Positions 25,209 through 34,710 of a stretch of DNA of 64,000 bases are shown here, one piece after another. The position numbers were made by a program, and so were the translations under genes. Location of the stretch: assembly GCF_014646275.1 (NCBI RefSeq), contig NZ_BMND01000005.1, forward strand, positions 236,376 through 300,375, written 5' to 3'. Within the stretch, counting starts at the first letter, position 1. The number at the start of each line of letters is the position of its first letter. A model generated the notes under the pieces. It was not told where the DNA came from, did not search any database, and was given only the letters and a program-made list of their open reading frames with translations. Origin of the DNA: Streptomyces kronopolitis. GTDB lineage: Bacteria > Actinomycetota > Actinomycetes > Streptomycetales > Streptomycetaceae.

Positions 25209-26144
25209 ATGGTGTCCCGCTGGCGGCCACTGCCCGACACGCTCGATACCGACGCGCAGCTCCTGGCGCAGGAGCTGCGCGCGCTCAAGGAGCAGACCGG
25301 GCTGAGCCTGGACGGCCTGTCCAGGAAGACCCCGTACAGCAAGTCCGCCTGGCACCGCTATCTCAACGGGGAGAAGCTGCCGCCGCGCGGCGCGGTCGTG
25401 GCGCTGGGTCAGGTGGCCGGCGTGGATCAGGGGCCCCTGCTGCTGCTCCATGACGCCGCGTTCCACGCCCGTACCGCGCCGCTGGCCGGGCCGCCCGGGC
25501 CGGGTCCGGCTCCCGGGCCGGCTCCTGCCCCTGTGCCGACTTCGGCCTATCTGCCGACCGCGGCCCCCGACCCGGAGGAACGGCCCGGGCGCCTGCGGGG
25601 GCTGCCGCGCGGCGCCCGGAGGCTGCGGAACGTCGGCGCGCTGGTGGCACTGGCGGCGCTGGTGGCGACCATGGGCGCGGCGGCCTCGATGGTGCAGATT
25701 CCCGCGCACGGCCCGCGCTCGGTGTGGGGCCCGTCCGACGCGTGCCACGGGCACCGGTGCCAGGGGCGGTATCCGAGGAGGTACGGCTGCAGTCACGACG
25801 CGCGTGCGGAGAGCACCATCGTGGACACCACGTACACCGTGCGGCTCCGGTTCAGCCCGCTGTGCGGCACCGTCTGGTCGGAGGTGGAGCCGCGCTCCGG
25901 CAGTGCGCAGAAGGTCTCGATCTGGGTCGGCCGGGACGCCCGGCTCACCTCCCACCCCGAGGGCCGCGAGGGGCTGGCGGTCAGTCCCATGCTCGCCACG
26001 ACGGATCTGCGCGACGCGGTGGCGTGCGCGAAGGTGACGGACCGGGTGGCGTGCACCGGTGCCGTCGAGCTGAAGAGTCCCGCCCGCCCGGGCGGCGGTG
26101 AGGACTTCCCCGCGCCCAACTTCCTGGAACAGGTGATGCGGTGA
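25209..26144 (+). CDS. XRE-type HTH membrane protein with DUF2690
   Basis: A 311-residue protein with three parts: an N-terminal XRE helix-turn-helix (about 15-80, ELRALKEQTGLSLDGLSRKT and YSKSAWHRYLNGEK), a Pro/Gly-rich linker, one membrane helix (about 143-165, NVGALVALAALVATMGAAAS) and an external DUF2690 domain (about 180-280) with conserved Cys (SDACHGHRCQGR, CSHDARAES). It could sense something outside the cell and regulate inside; targets are unknown. GGGGAGG precedes the ATG. Confidence 0.83.
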   Translation: MVSRWRPLPDTLDTDAQLLAQELRALKEQTGLSLDGLSRKTPYSKSAWHRYLNGEKLPPRGAVVALGQVAGVDQGPLLLLHDAAFHARTAPLAGPPGPGPAPGPAPAPVPTSAYLPTAAPDPEERPGRLRGLPRGARRLRNVGALVALAALVATMGAAASMVQIPAHGPRSVWGPSDACHGHRCQGRYPRRYGCSHDARAESTIVDTTYTVRLRFSPLCGTVWSEVEPRSGSAQKVSIWVGRDARLTSHPEGREGLAVSPMLATTDLRDAVACAKVTDRVACTGAVELKSPARPGGGEDFPAPNFLEQVMR

Positions 26145-26335
26145 GCCCACGGGCCCGGGCACGCCTGCGCCGCACACCGCGCTGAGCGGGCGGACCGCGC
26201 CACGCCACCGCTGCCGCCCCCGGGCCGCGTTACCGCGCTGCGCGGCCGGTCCGCCGTACTGTCCTTACCGGCCCCTTCGGTGCACGTCCTGCGCTGTTCG
26301 GCGGGGTGCGCTGCGAACGGGACGGAGTGGGCGAC

Positions 26336-27772
26336 GTGGAGTGCGCGCAGACGGCCGGCGGTGGTGCGTCCGAGCCCCCGCCGGACGCGGGCCCGGAGCC
26401 CGGGCGGCGCTCGCTGGCGCCGCTGCTGGCGGTGTGCGCCGGGTATTTCATGGTGATCCTGGACGTGACGATCATCAATGTCGCGGTGCCGGTGATCGGC
26501 CGGGACCTCGCCGCCTCGCTCACCGGCATCCAGTGGATCACCGACGGGTACACCCTGGTCTTCGCCGGGTTCCTGCTGACCGGCGGGGCGCTCGGCGACC
26601 GGCTGGGCAACCGGCGGGTGTTCTGCGCGGGCGTGGCCGTGTTCACGGTGTCCTCGGCCGCGTGCGCGCTGGCGCCGAGCGCCCCGTTCCTGGTGGTGGC
26701 GCGGCTGGTGGAGGGGCTCGGCGCGGCGCTGATCGTGCCCGGTTCCCTGGCGCTGCTCCAGCAGTCCTACCCGGCGCCCGCCGCGCGTTCGCGGGCCTTC
26801 GGGCTGTGGGGGTCGATGGCGGGCATCGCGGCCTCCGCCGGGCCGCTGCTGGGCGGGCTGCTGGTGTCGACCGCGGGGTGGCGGTGGGTGTTCCTCATCA
26901 ACCTGCCCGTCGGCGCGGCCTGCCTGGTGCTGACGCTGCGGCGGGTGGCGCCCTCGCCGCGGCGGTCCGGCCGGGCGCTGGACTGGCCGGCGCAGTGCCT
27001 GGTGGTGGCGGCGGTGGCGCTGCTGACGGCCGCGCTCAACGAGGCCGGGCGCCGGGGGTGGTCGGCGCCGGCCGTGGTCGGCGGGCTGGGCCTGTGCGTC
27101 GTGGCGGTAGCGGGGCTGGCGGTGCGTGAGCGGCTGGCCCGCTCCCCCGCCCTCCCGTCGGAGCTGCTGCGCAGCCGTGCGCTGAGCGGCGGCGCCGTGA
27201 TCGGTCTGCTGTTCAACTTCGGCTTCTACGGCATGGTGTTCACCGCCAGCCTCGACTTCCAGCACCAGCGCGGGTTCAGCGCCCTCGCCACGGGGGCGGC
27301 GCTGTTCCCGGCGGTGGCGATGACCATGTTCGCCTCCGTGCTGTCCGGGCGGCTGAGCCGCCGCACCGGCGACCGTCCGCTGGTGGTCTGCGGCATGCTG
27401 CTGGCCGCCCTGGGGCTGGCGGGCTGGGCCGCCGCGGGGGCCGACCCGGCCTACCCGCTGCTGGTCGCCCCGATGATGGCCGCGGGGTTCGGCACCTCGT
27501 TCGCCCTGACCGGTGCGACCTCCACCGTGATGGGCGCGGCCCCCGCGGCGTACGCGGGGACCGCCTCCGCCGTGTTCAACACCACCCGCCAGGTCGGCAG
27601 CGCGACCGGCGTCGCCCTGGGCGGCACCCTGCTGGCCACCGCCACCGACTACCAGGCGGGCACCCGCCTCAGCATGGCCGTCGGCGCGCTCGGCTACCTG
27701 CTCGCCGCGGGCCTCGCGTGGCGGTGCGTACCGGCGCGGCCGGGGAGGGCGCGGCGCGGCGGCGGTTCCTGA
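26336..27772 (+). CDS. DHA2-family MFS drug exporter (14 helices)
   Basis: About 478 residues with the 14-helix DHA2 layout. Motifs: LDVTIINVAVPVIGRDL in helix 1, WITDGYTLVFAGFLLTGGAL, GDRLGNRRVF (motif A), and GPLLGGLLV with GWRWVFLINLPVG (motif C region). Such proteins export drugs or natural products with proton antiport. The start is uncertain: GTG 26336 has GGAG nine bases upstream, GTG 26306 and GTG 26327 are alternatives. It is convergent with the LuxR regulator gene. No biosynthetic genes are near, so the cargo is unknown. Confidence 0.85.
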   Translation: MECAQTAGGGASEPPPDAGPEPGRRSLAPLLAVCAGYFMVILDVTIINVAVPVIGRDLAASLTGIQWITDGYTLVFAGFLLTGGALGDRLGNRRVFCAGVAVFTVSSAACALAPSAPFLVVARLVEGLGAALIVPGSLALLQQSYPAPAARSRAFGLWGSMAGIAASAGPLLGGLLVSTAGWRWVFLINLPVGAACLVLTLRRVAPSPRRSGRALDWPAQCLVVAAVALLTAALNEAGRRGWSAPAVVGGLGLCVVAVAGLAVRERLARSPALPSELLRSRALSGGAVIGLLFNFGFYGMVFTASLDFQHQRGFSALATGAALFPAVAMTMFASVLSGRLSRRTGDRPLVVCGMLLAALGLAGWAAAGADPAYPLLVAPMMAAGFGTSFALTGATSTVMGAAPAAYAGTASAVFNTTRQVGSATGVALGGTLLATATDYQAGTRLSMAVGALGYLLAAGLAWRCVPARPGRARRGGGS

Positions 27773-27791
27773 GCGGTGCGGACCCGCGCGG

Positions 27792-30623
27792 TCAGCCGCC
27801 GGCCGGGCCGGACCAGGTGCCCGGCCCGGCCGGACCGCCCGGCGCGGCGTCCCCTCCGGGGCCGGGTGCGGCCAGGCTGCCGTCCAGCCAGGCCGCCGCC
27901 AGCTCCACCCGCGAGCGCTTGCCGGTGCGCTGGAACAGCCGGGCCAGCCGCTGCTCGACCGTCTTCTCGCTGCACGCCAGACGGGCCGCGATCTGCCGGT
28001 TGGTCCCGCCCTCGGCGACCATGCCGATCAGCCGCACCTCCGCCTCGCTCAGGCCCTCGCGGGCCGAACGGCCCCTGGGAAGCGGCACGTTGCGGCGCTG
28101 GGCAGAGCGGCCGAGCAGGACCCGCCCGGGGCGCCCGAGGGAGAGCAGATGGGTGTCGCGCGCGGCCTCGGCCAGCCACGGCTGGGGCTCCTCGGCGACC
28201 TCGGCGAGGATCTGGCAGCAGTACAGCCTCATGTGCCGGTCGCCCCGCCGCTCGGCCGACCGGTAGGCCTCGTGCGCGCCCTCGGCGTCACGGAGCAGCA
28301 CCCCGCGGGCGACGAGCAGCGCCTCGCGGGTCATGGCCGTGTCGGCCTCCGCGTGCACGGCCGCCAGCTGCTCCAGGGCCTGCCGCGCCTGCTCGGGCCG
28401 GGTCTCCTCGGCGAACTCCAGGATGCGCACCAGCACCCTCTCGACCCCCGTGAGCAGGCCGCTGTCGCGCGCCCGCCGCACGTCGCGCCAGGCCTCCTCC
28501 AGTGCCGCGTCCTGCTGCCCCGACCAGTACCGCACGCCCAGCCGGGCGCGGGCCACCAGCGGATGGACGACCGTGGCGGGGATGAGGTCGAGCCACTCGC
28601 GGGCGCGGCCGAGGTCGCCGCGGAAGCAGTGGATCTCGGCCGCCAGCGCCCGGGCCAGCTGGCCGGTGTCCGGCCCGCCGCGAGCGCGGCCGCGCCGCTC
28701 GATGCCGCGGGCCGCCGCCAGGGCGTCGTCCCAGCGTCCGGCCAGGTAGTCGCGGACCATGGCGTGGTAGCCGCCGGCGGCGCTGTGGCCGGCGGGTACG
28801 CAGCGTTCGCCCAGTACGGCGTCGAGGGCGCCCACCAGGTCGCCGTAGGCCGCGGCGTCCCGCAGCCGCCCGAGGGCCGGCTCGCCGCCCTCCGCCGTCC
28901 GTAAGTCGTGGACGGCCCGGGCCAGTTCCTCGTGGCTGCCGACGGCCGCGGCCAGGGTCCGTAGCTCGGCCCGGGTGGGCAGCGGGCCGCCGCCGCGCCG
29001 TCCGCCGTCCGGGCCCGGTTCCGCCGAGGCCGGGAGCGGGGTGGCCGGCCAGGGGGTGAGCGGGCCGATGCCGTACCGGCCGCCGAGCGCGGCCAGCATC
29101 GCCGCGCGCGGCATCCGCGCGTAAACGGCCCGGGGCACGGCGCCGTCGCAGGGCACGCGGTGCTCGTAGAGCGAGGACAGCCCCCAGGCGTGGGTGGCGA
29201 ACTCCAGTCCGCCGCCGTCGGAGGGGCCGGGGTCCTCCAGTCCGGCGAGGATCGGCTCGCCCAGCGCGAGGACGCCGGCGTGGTCGCCGGACCCCAGCCC
29301 CAGTTCGGCGGCCTCGCGCAGCACGCCCAGCGTCGCGGGGTAGTTGGGCGGCAGGCGGCGCAGCGCGGACAGGTAGGCCCGCGCGGCCCGCGGGTGGTAG
29401 GACCGGGCGTCCTTGGCGGCGGCCGCCAGCAGCAGCGGCACCGCGACCCCGTCGTGCAGTGCCGATCCCGCGGCGGCGACATGGTCGGCCAGCGGCGGAT
29501 GGCAGGCGCCGGTGGTGGCCGGGCCCAGCCGCTCGGTCACCGTCCGCACCACGGCGGCGTGCGTCGAGCGGACGTCGCGGCCGGGCGCCAGCGTGCGCAG
29601 CGCCGCCGCCACCGCGGGGACGGCGAAGGCCAGCAGGCCGTCCCTGTCGAGGGTCAGCACCCGCTCCCGCACCAGTCGGTCGACCGTCCGGCCGAGGTCC
29701 GCGGCGAGCGCCCCGCAGGCCGGATCCAGGCCGTACAGGTCCGTCGGGCGCAGCTCGGCGCGGTGCAGCAGGCCGGCCAGGACGACGGCGGTGTCCGTGC
29801 CGCCGGCCGTGACCCGGCGCAGCGGTTCCGCGTCCGCGGTGAGCCGCAGGTCGTCCTCCGCCCCGGCCAGGCCGGTACAGCCGTCGAGGTCGACCAGGCC
29901 GCCGTCGGCGTGCAGCGCGGCGAGCACCGACAGCACGGCCGCGGGGTTGCCGGCCAGCGGGCCGAGGGAGCGCCGCACCGCCGCGAGGAGCGCGGGTTCG
30001 GCGGGGCGGCCCAGGCGCTGTCCGACGAGTTCACCGACGTCGTCGGGCCGCAGCGGCGGCAGGTCGAGCACCTGGTCGGCCGCCGCCGCCAGGTCGGGCG
30101 CGCCGGCCGGGCCCCCGGACGCGGGACGCCCGGCCAGCACCACGGGCACGCCGGCGGGCCGGAACGCCCGCAGCATCAGCTGGAGCGCGGACACGGTCGG
30201 CGCGGGCAGCCGCTCGGCGCCGTCGAGGACCAGCGCGAACGGCACCTGGCACGCCGCGTCCGCGAGGGTCTCGCCCAGGGTGGCCAGCAGGGTCAACTCG
30301 CCGCCGTCGCCGCGCGACTGCGCCCGGCGCACGGCGGTGAGGTGGGCCGGGAGCCGGTCGTGGTGGACCGTGGCGAGCACCTCGCAGACGGCGTCGGCCA
30401 GGGCGGCGGCCCCGGTCGGCCCGGTGCCGCTCTCCCCATCCAGCCGCAGCACCCTGGCTCCCTCCTGGGCCACCGTGTGCCGCGCCTCGTCCAGCACGGC
30501 GGTCTTGCCGGCGCCGGCCTCGCCGGTCACGAGCAGGGTCCGCGCCGCGGCGGCCGGACGCAGGGCGTCGGCGACCACACCGACCTGGTGGTCCCTGCCG
30601 ACGAGGGGTGCACGGCGTTCCAC
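27792..30623 (-). CDS. large LuxR-family (LAL) ATP-binding regulator 1
   Basis: A 943-residue regulator of the LAL class: an N-terminal AAA/NB domain with intact Walker A TGEAGAGKTAVL (Gly34-Thr41) and Walker B-like FALVLDGAERLP, a long helical sensor region, and a C-terminal LuxR HTH (about 865-925, LSEAEVRLIGMVAEGGTNRQ and IAARLACSEKTVEQRLARLF). GTG 30623 follows TGAGGAG. The gene carries a TTA codon (28902-28904, codon 574), so full translation should need the bldA tRNA. It is divergent from a second LAL gene; targets are unknown, the nearby exporter being one candidate. Confidence 0.85.
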   Translation of the reverse strand: MERRAPLVGRDHQVGVVADALRPAAAARTLLVTGEAGAGKTAVLDEARHTVAQEGARVLRLDGESGTGPTGAAALADAVCEVLATVHHDRLPAHLTAVRRAQSRGDGGELTLLATLGETLADAACQVPFALVLDGAERLPAPTVSALQLMLRAFRPAGVPVVLAGRPASGGPAGAPDLAAAADQVLDLPPLRPDDVGELVGQRLGRPAEPALLAAVRRSLGPLAGNPAAVLSVLAALHADGGLVDLDGCTGLAGAEDDLRLTADAEPLRRVTAGGTDTAVVLAGLLHRAELRPTDLYGLDPACGALAADLGRTVDRLVRERVLTLDRDGLLAFAVPAVAAALRTLAPGRDVRSTHAAVVRTVTERLGPATTGACHPPLADHVAAAGSALHDGVAVPLLLAAAAKDARSYHPRAARAYLSALRRLPPNYPATLGVLREAAELGLGSGDHAGVLALGEPILAGLEDPGPSDGGGLEFATHAWGLSSLYEHRVPCDGAVPRAVYARMPRAAMLAALGGRYGIGPLTPWPATPLPASAEPGPDGGRRGGGPLPTRAELRTLAAAVGSHEELARAVHDLRTAEGGEPALGRLRDAAAYGDLVGALDAVLGERCVPAGHSAAGGYHAMVRDYLAGRWDDALAAARGIERRGRARGGPDTGQLARALAAEIHCFRGDLGRAREWLDLIPATVVHPLVARARLGVRYWSGQQDAALEEAWRDVRRARDSGLLTGVERVLVRILEFAEETRPEQARQALEQLAAVHAEADTAMTREALLVARGVLLRDAEGAHEAYRSAERRGDRHMRLYCCQILAEVAEEPQPWLAEAARDTHLLSLGRPGRVLLGRSAQRRNVPLPRGRSAREGLSEAEVRLIGMVAEGGTNRQIAARLACSEKTVEQRLARLFQRTGKRSRVELAAAWLDGSLAAPGPGGDAAPGGPAGPGTWSGPAGG

Positions 30624-30676
30624 TGGTCTCCTCACTCGACTTCGGCCCGCGTCGACCGCGGGCGGTCCCGCCGATC

Positions 30677-30705
30677 GTGACGTCGTCGCGGGAGACGGCC
30701 ATAAT
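30677..30705 (+). promoter_or_regulatory. promoter of LAL regulator 2
   Basis: GTGACG (30677-30682), a 17-base spacer and CATAAT (30700-30705) form a good promoter in the 167-base space between the divergent LAL genes. Transcription would start near 30712 and leave a leader of about 80 bases before the GTG at 30791. Confidence 0.5.
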
Positions 30706-30790
30706 GCAGGCTCCGACGGGGCCGGCGCACCGGCCCTGTCGTGGACACCGGGCGGAGCGGCCGCCGGTGACACGTCGTCGAGGAGGTTCC

Positions 30791-33697
30791 GTGGACAGTG
30801 GCCGGCCGGCGGAAGCCGAGGCGGTGCGCGGTACCACGGGGGCGTGGGCGGACGGCGCGGGTACGCATGTGGTGGGCCGTGAGCGGGAGTTACGGGAGGT
30901 CGAGCACTGCCTGGACGACCCGGACGGGCCCGGCCTGCTGTTCGTGCACGGGGAACGGGGCGTGGGGCGCAGCACGTTCGCGCACGCGGTCGCGGCCCGG
31001 CTGCGGGCGCGGGCCCGTCCGGTCGTCGCCCTGGCCTGCGTGCGCGGTGACCAGGACCGTCCGCTGCTGCTGGCGCTGCGGGTGGTCGGCGCGCTGCGGG
31101 AGCACCGGTCGGACGCCGGGAAGCAGGGGGCGGCGGGCCGGGCGGAGCCGGACGCCGAGGTGCTGCCCGCAGTGGAGCGCGGGGACCGGGCCGCGGTCGC
31201 CGACGCGCTGCTGTCGGCGCTGACGCAGGCGGCACCGGTGGCCGTGGTGGTGGACGACACGCAGTACGCCGACGCGGCCTCGCTCGGCGTCCTGGGGGCC
31301 GTCGCCGCCCGGCGCCTGGCGGGGGTGCTGCTGGTGCTCACGTCGGTGTGGCACGGCGGCGGCGACGCGGCCCGCCGGGGCCCCGCCGTCCGGTGGCCGG
31401 CGGAGGCGGGCGCGGCGCGGGCGATCCCCCTGCCGCGGCTGACCCGGCCGCAGCTCGCCGATCTGGTCGCGCGGCGGTCGCAGGCGGTGCCCGAACCGGC
31501 CCTGGTCGAGCGGCTCCTCGCACTGAGCCGCGGGGTCCCGGCCGCCGCCGACGCGCTGCTGACCGGATGGGCGCGGCGGGACGCGGTGCGGATCGCCGAC
31601 GGGCACGCCTTCCTCGCCGCGAGCGCGCCGGTGCCGGTGCTGCCCGACGACGACCGGTTCCTGCGGGCACTGCACGAACTCGGCGAGCCGTGCCGGACGA
31701 CGGCGGCGGCACTGAGCGTGCTGTGGCCGCTCGGCCGGACGGCGGTGGCGCTGGCGGCCGGGTCCACCGGCCTGTCCGAACGGGAGGTCGGCTACGGCGT
31801 GCGCCGTCTGATCGCCGCCGGGCTCCTCGACGAACTGCCCGGCGAGGACGGCGGCGGCCCCCGGGGCTGGGTGTTCCGCTCACCGCTGATGGAGCACGCC
31901 GTCCGGGAACGGCTCGGGCCCCTGGAGCGCGGCCGGCTGTCCGCCGCCGCGGTGCAGGCGCTCTGGGCGGCGCGGGACGGCGCGGACACCGCGACGTGCC
32001 CCGAGCCGCCGGCCGTACTCCTGGCGGAGGCGGACGCCGTGACGTATCTGCCCGACCGGATCGCCGACGCGGGCGTGCTGCTCGGCCGGGAGCGCGCGGC
32101 GGCGGAACTCATCGCCGCCGGCGAGGCGTTGCACCCCGACCCCGGGGACCGCGGCATGCTGCGGTGGTTCCGGGCGGCGCTGCATCTGATCGAGGAGCCG
32201 GCGGCCCGCGAACTGGCGCTGCTGCGGTGTGTGAAGGCGGCCTGGATCGTGGGCGACCACCCGGCCGCGGGCCGGGCGGCGGAGACCATCCTGCGCGACC
32301 CCTCGGACGTCGTCAGCGCCCCGGACCTCCAGGAACTCGCCATCCTCCAGGTCGTCGCGGCCACCTCCGTGAAGGACTGGCCGCAGCTGTCCCGGCTGGG
32401 CACGGCCGAGTGGTGGGGCCGGCTGCCGCTGCCCCCGGAGGCCGCGATGCCGGCGCGGGCGCTGGCGCTGTGCATGAGCGACCGGTGGGCGGAGGGGCTG
32501 GACCTGTTCTCGCGGACGGAGTCGGTGTGGCGCCCGCACCCGCACCTGCGGCTGATCCCCGAACTGGCGCAGGCCACCGGACACCTGGTGCACGGCCGGA
32601 CCGAGCCGCTGGCCCGCGCCCTTCGGACGCCGCCGGATCCCGGCATTCCCCCGGAGTCGCTGTACTCGATCACGGCCGGGTACACCCTCCAGCTGCTCGG
32701 CAACGCCGACCTGTGCGGCGCCATGGGCCTGCTGACGGACCGCGGGATGCCGCCCGAGGCGCTACCCCCCACCACCCATTTCCTGCTGCTCCTGCTCCGG
32801 GGCCGGTGGGACGACGCGCTGGCGCTGGCGCGCGGGATGGTCGCGAAGGACCAGACGTTCGTCGCGGCGCCCCAGCACCATCTGCTCACGGCGGGGACCG
32901 CCACGATCCTGCTGGCCCGGGGCAAGCCGGCCGGTGCCGCCCGGCTGATCGCCGGTGAGCGCGGGACCCACGAGGGTCATGTGGAGACCTTCCTGGACGT
33001 CGCCGAGGCCGCGGTGCTGCGGACCATGGGGCAACCGGACACGGCCGACCGGGTGTTGCGGCGCGGGCTGCGGGAGGCCGACGCGCGCGGCTATGTCTAC
33101 GGAACCGACGAGCTGGCCGCCGCCCTCGCCACGCTCCGGGCGGCGGAGGGCCGGGCCGAGGAGGCGGCGGCCTGCCTGTGGCGCCTGGAGGAGCTCGCCG
33201 GGCGCACCGGCAGCGGACGTACCCGGCTGCTGTACCTGACCGCGTCGGCGCGGGCGCGGGCGCCGGGCTCGGACGCCGCACGCGAGTTGCTGCACGAGGC
33301 GGTGGACCTGGCCCGTTCGCGGGGCCAGCCGTTCGAGACGGCGCGCACGCTGGCGGCGGCGGCCGCGGGCGCGGGCTCCTCGGAGCTGCTGCACGAGGCG
33401 TACGAACTGTACGGGGAGACGGGCTCGTTGCTGAGCCGCTTCCACACCCGGGCGGCGCTGCGCGAGGCCGGGCTGGCCGTGCCCGGCCGCAAGCAGGCCA
33501 CCGCCGAGAACGAGCAGCTGCTGGCCACCTTGATCACCGAGGGGCTCACCAACCGTCAGATCGCCACCGTGCTGCGGCTGAGCGAGGACGCCGTCGCCAA
33601 CCGCCTCTCCCGGCTGTTCGCCCGCAGCGGCCTGCGGTCGCGTACCGAGGTCGTCTCGGCCATGCTCACCGGCAACCCCCTGACCGCCAAGGGCTGA
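30791..33697 (+). CDS. large LuxR-family (LAL) regulator 2 with altered P-loop
   Basis: A 968-residue LAL-type protein: N-terminal AAA-like domain (VVGRERELREVEHCL), helical middle region, C-terminal LuxR HTH (about 900-960, LLATLITEGLTNRQIATVLR and LSEDAVANRLSRLFARSGLR). The P-loop reads HGERGVGRSTF, with Arg60 where Walker A needs Lys, so ATP hydrolysis is doubtful. GTG 30791 follows AGGAGGTTCC. Codon 34 is TTA (30890-30892), near the start, where a bldA block would be most effective. Divergent from LAL 1 and similar in build; the pair probably arose by duplication. Confidence 0.85.
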   Translation: MDSGRPAEAEAVRGTTGAWADGAGTHVVGRERELREVEHCLDDPDGPGLLFVHGERGVGRSTFAHAVAARLRARARPVVALACVRGDQDRPLLLALRVVGALREHRSDAGKQGAAGRAEPDAEVLPAVERGDRAAVADALLSALTQAAPVAVVVDDTQYADAASLGVLGAVAARRLAGVLLVLTSVWHGGGDAARRGPAVRWPAEAGAARAIPLPRLTRPQLADLVARRSQAVPEPALVERLLALSRGVPAAADALLTGWARRDAVRIADGHAFLAASAPVPVLPDDDRFLRALHELGEPCRTTAAALSVLWPLGRTAVALAAGSTGLSEREVGYGVRRLIAAGLLDELPGEDGGGPRGWVFRSPLMEHAVRERLGPLERGRLSAAAVQALWAARDGADTATCPEPPAVLLAEADAVTYLPDRIADAGVLLGRERAAAELIAAGEALHPDPGDRGMLRWFRAALHLIEEPAARELALLRCVKAAWIVGDHPAAGRAAETILRDPSDVVSAPDLQELAILQVVAATSVKDWPQLSRLGTAEWWGRLPLPPEAAMPARALALCMSDRWAEGLDLFSRTESVWRPHPHLRLIPELAQATGHLVHGRTEPLARALRTPPDPGIPPESLYSITAGYTLQLLGNADLCGAMGLLTDRGMPPEALPPTTHFLLLLLRGRWDDALALARGMVAKDQTFVAAPQHHLLTAGTATILLARGKPAGAARLIAGERGTHEGHVETFLDVAEAAVLRTMGQPDTADRVLRRGLREADARGYVYGTDELAAALATLRAAEGRAEEAAACLWRLEELAGRTGSGRTRLLYLTASARARAPGSDAARELLHEAVDLARSRGQPFETARTLAAAAAGAGSSELLHEAYELYGETGSLLSRFHTRAALREAGLAVPGRKQATAENEQLLATLITEGLTNRQIATVLRLSEDAVANRLSRLFARSGLRSRTEVVSAMLTGNPLTAKG

Positions 33698-33700
33698 GCC

Positions 33701-33772
33701 GCCGGATCCGCGTCCGTCCCGCCCCGCCGCGACCGTCGGCGGGGCGGGGCATCGGCCGTGCGCGGATCCGGC
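33701..33772 (+). terminator. nested inverted-repeat terminator after LAL regulator 2
   Basis: Outer arms gccggatccgcg (33701-33712) and cgcggatccggc (33761-33772) are perfect 12-base partners. Inside, ccccgccg (33722-33729) and cggcgggg (33737-33744) form a second stem. It begins 4 bases after the gene and should stop transcription strongly. Confidence 0.6.
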
Positions 33773-34023
33773 GACCGTCGCCCCTGAGGGGGAAAACACC
33801 AGGCAGAGGTGGGTACCTGACGACTTCATGATCCGGGGCGGGGCGGTCGGCGGCAAGCCCCGCCGGCCATCTTTGCCCGTTTGTCCGCGCTCCGGAGCCC
33901 TGCGTCCGTTACTCGTGCCAGGTTTCCCTGTCCTTAAGGGATCCGGGCGCGCCCCGAGCCGGGGGCCAAAAACTACGTGGCACGATCATCTACCTCATGG
34001 GCGATTTCCGACGGGGAGGCGCA
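33773..34023. other. intergenic region ahead of small LuxR regulator
   Basis: About 250 bases with no supported gene. It contains cccctgagggg (33781-33791) as a small stem and the palindrome ccttaagg (33932-33939). The promoter of the following gene must lie here, but no clear pair of boxes was found. An ATG at 33997 is in frame with the next gene but has no ribosome site. Confidence 0.4.
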
Positions 34024-34665
34024 ATGCCCCAGCAGATATCCACCGGCACCGTGTGTGTGGCGGTCCATTCACCCGACGCCGTCGTCCACGCGGGACTCGT
34101 CAGCTCACTGAAGCACGACCACCGCGTGCAGGAGGTGCCACCGGAGAGAATCCACGAGGCCGACGCCGTGGTCGCGGCCTTCGACACCGTCGACGCCACC
34201 GCCTTGGAGCAGCTGCGCACCCTGTCCGACCGGCCCGACACGCGCTTCCTGCTCATCGCCGGGCGGCACTGGCGGGCGGACGTCTCGGCGGCCATCGACC
34301 GGGGGGTGCGGGCCGTGCTGTGGCGCGACGCGTTCACTCCGGCCGCCTTCGTCCGCACCCTGCTCACCGTCGCGGACGGCGGCGGCAGCTTCCCGCCCAC
34401 CCTCCAGGGCACGCTGATGGAACAGGTCCGGTGGACCCACCGGGAGGTCCTCGCCCCGCGCGGCCTCACCGCCTCGGGCGTCAGCCCCCGCGAACTCGAC
34501 GTCCTGCGCCTGGTCTCGGAGGGCCGGGAACTCTCCGAGATCGCCACCAAGCTGTGCTATTCGGAGCGCACGGTGAAGTACATCCTCTACGGCCTGATGA
34601 AGCGCTTACAGCTGCGCAACCGCGCCCACGCCGTCTCCTACGCCATCCGCGCCGGACTCATCTGA
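34024..34665 (+). CDS. LuxR/NarL-type regulator with atypical receiver
   Basis: A 213-residue protein with a receiver-like N-terminal domain (about 8-120) and a LuxR HTH (about 145-205, GVSPRELDVLRLVSEGRELS and EIATKLCYSERTVKYILYGL). The receiver lacks the usual acidic pair and phospho-Asp: VCVAVHSPDAVVHAGL replaces the V-D-D-H motif and ADAVVAAFDTVD replaces the D-L-x-M-P strand, so it likely works without phosphorylation, perhaps by ligand binding. Codon 195 is TTA (34606-34608), inside the HTH. ATG 34024 follows GGGGAGG. No sensor kinase gene is adjacent. Confidence 0.82.
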   Translation: MPQQISTGTVCVAVHSPDAVVHAGLVSSLKHDHRVQEVPPERIHEADAVVAAFDTVDATALEQLRTLSDRPDTRFLLIAGRHWRADVSAAIDRGVRAVLWRDAFTPAAFVRTLLTVADGGGSFPPTLQGTLMEQVRWTHREVLAPRGLTASGVSPRELDVLRLVSEGRELSEIATKLCYSERTVKYILYGLMKRLQLRNRAHAVSYAIRAGLI

Positions 34666-34710
34666 CCCGCCCGCACGCCCGGGACAGGACAGGCGCGAAC
34701 CCGGAACCCT

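Noticed and set aside
30624..31235. Possible N-terminal extension of LAL regulator 1 into the divergent gene
   Set aside because: The extension is Pro/Arg-rich, overlaps the second LAL gene and its promoter, and a GTG with TGAGGAG lies at 30623 just before the conserved domain.
26306..34665. Natural-product biosynthetic cluster around the LAL regulators and exporter
   Set aside because: No polyketide, peptide, terpene or lanthipeptide synthesis gene is present; only regulators, an exporter and single hydrolases.
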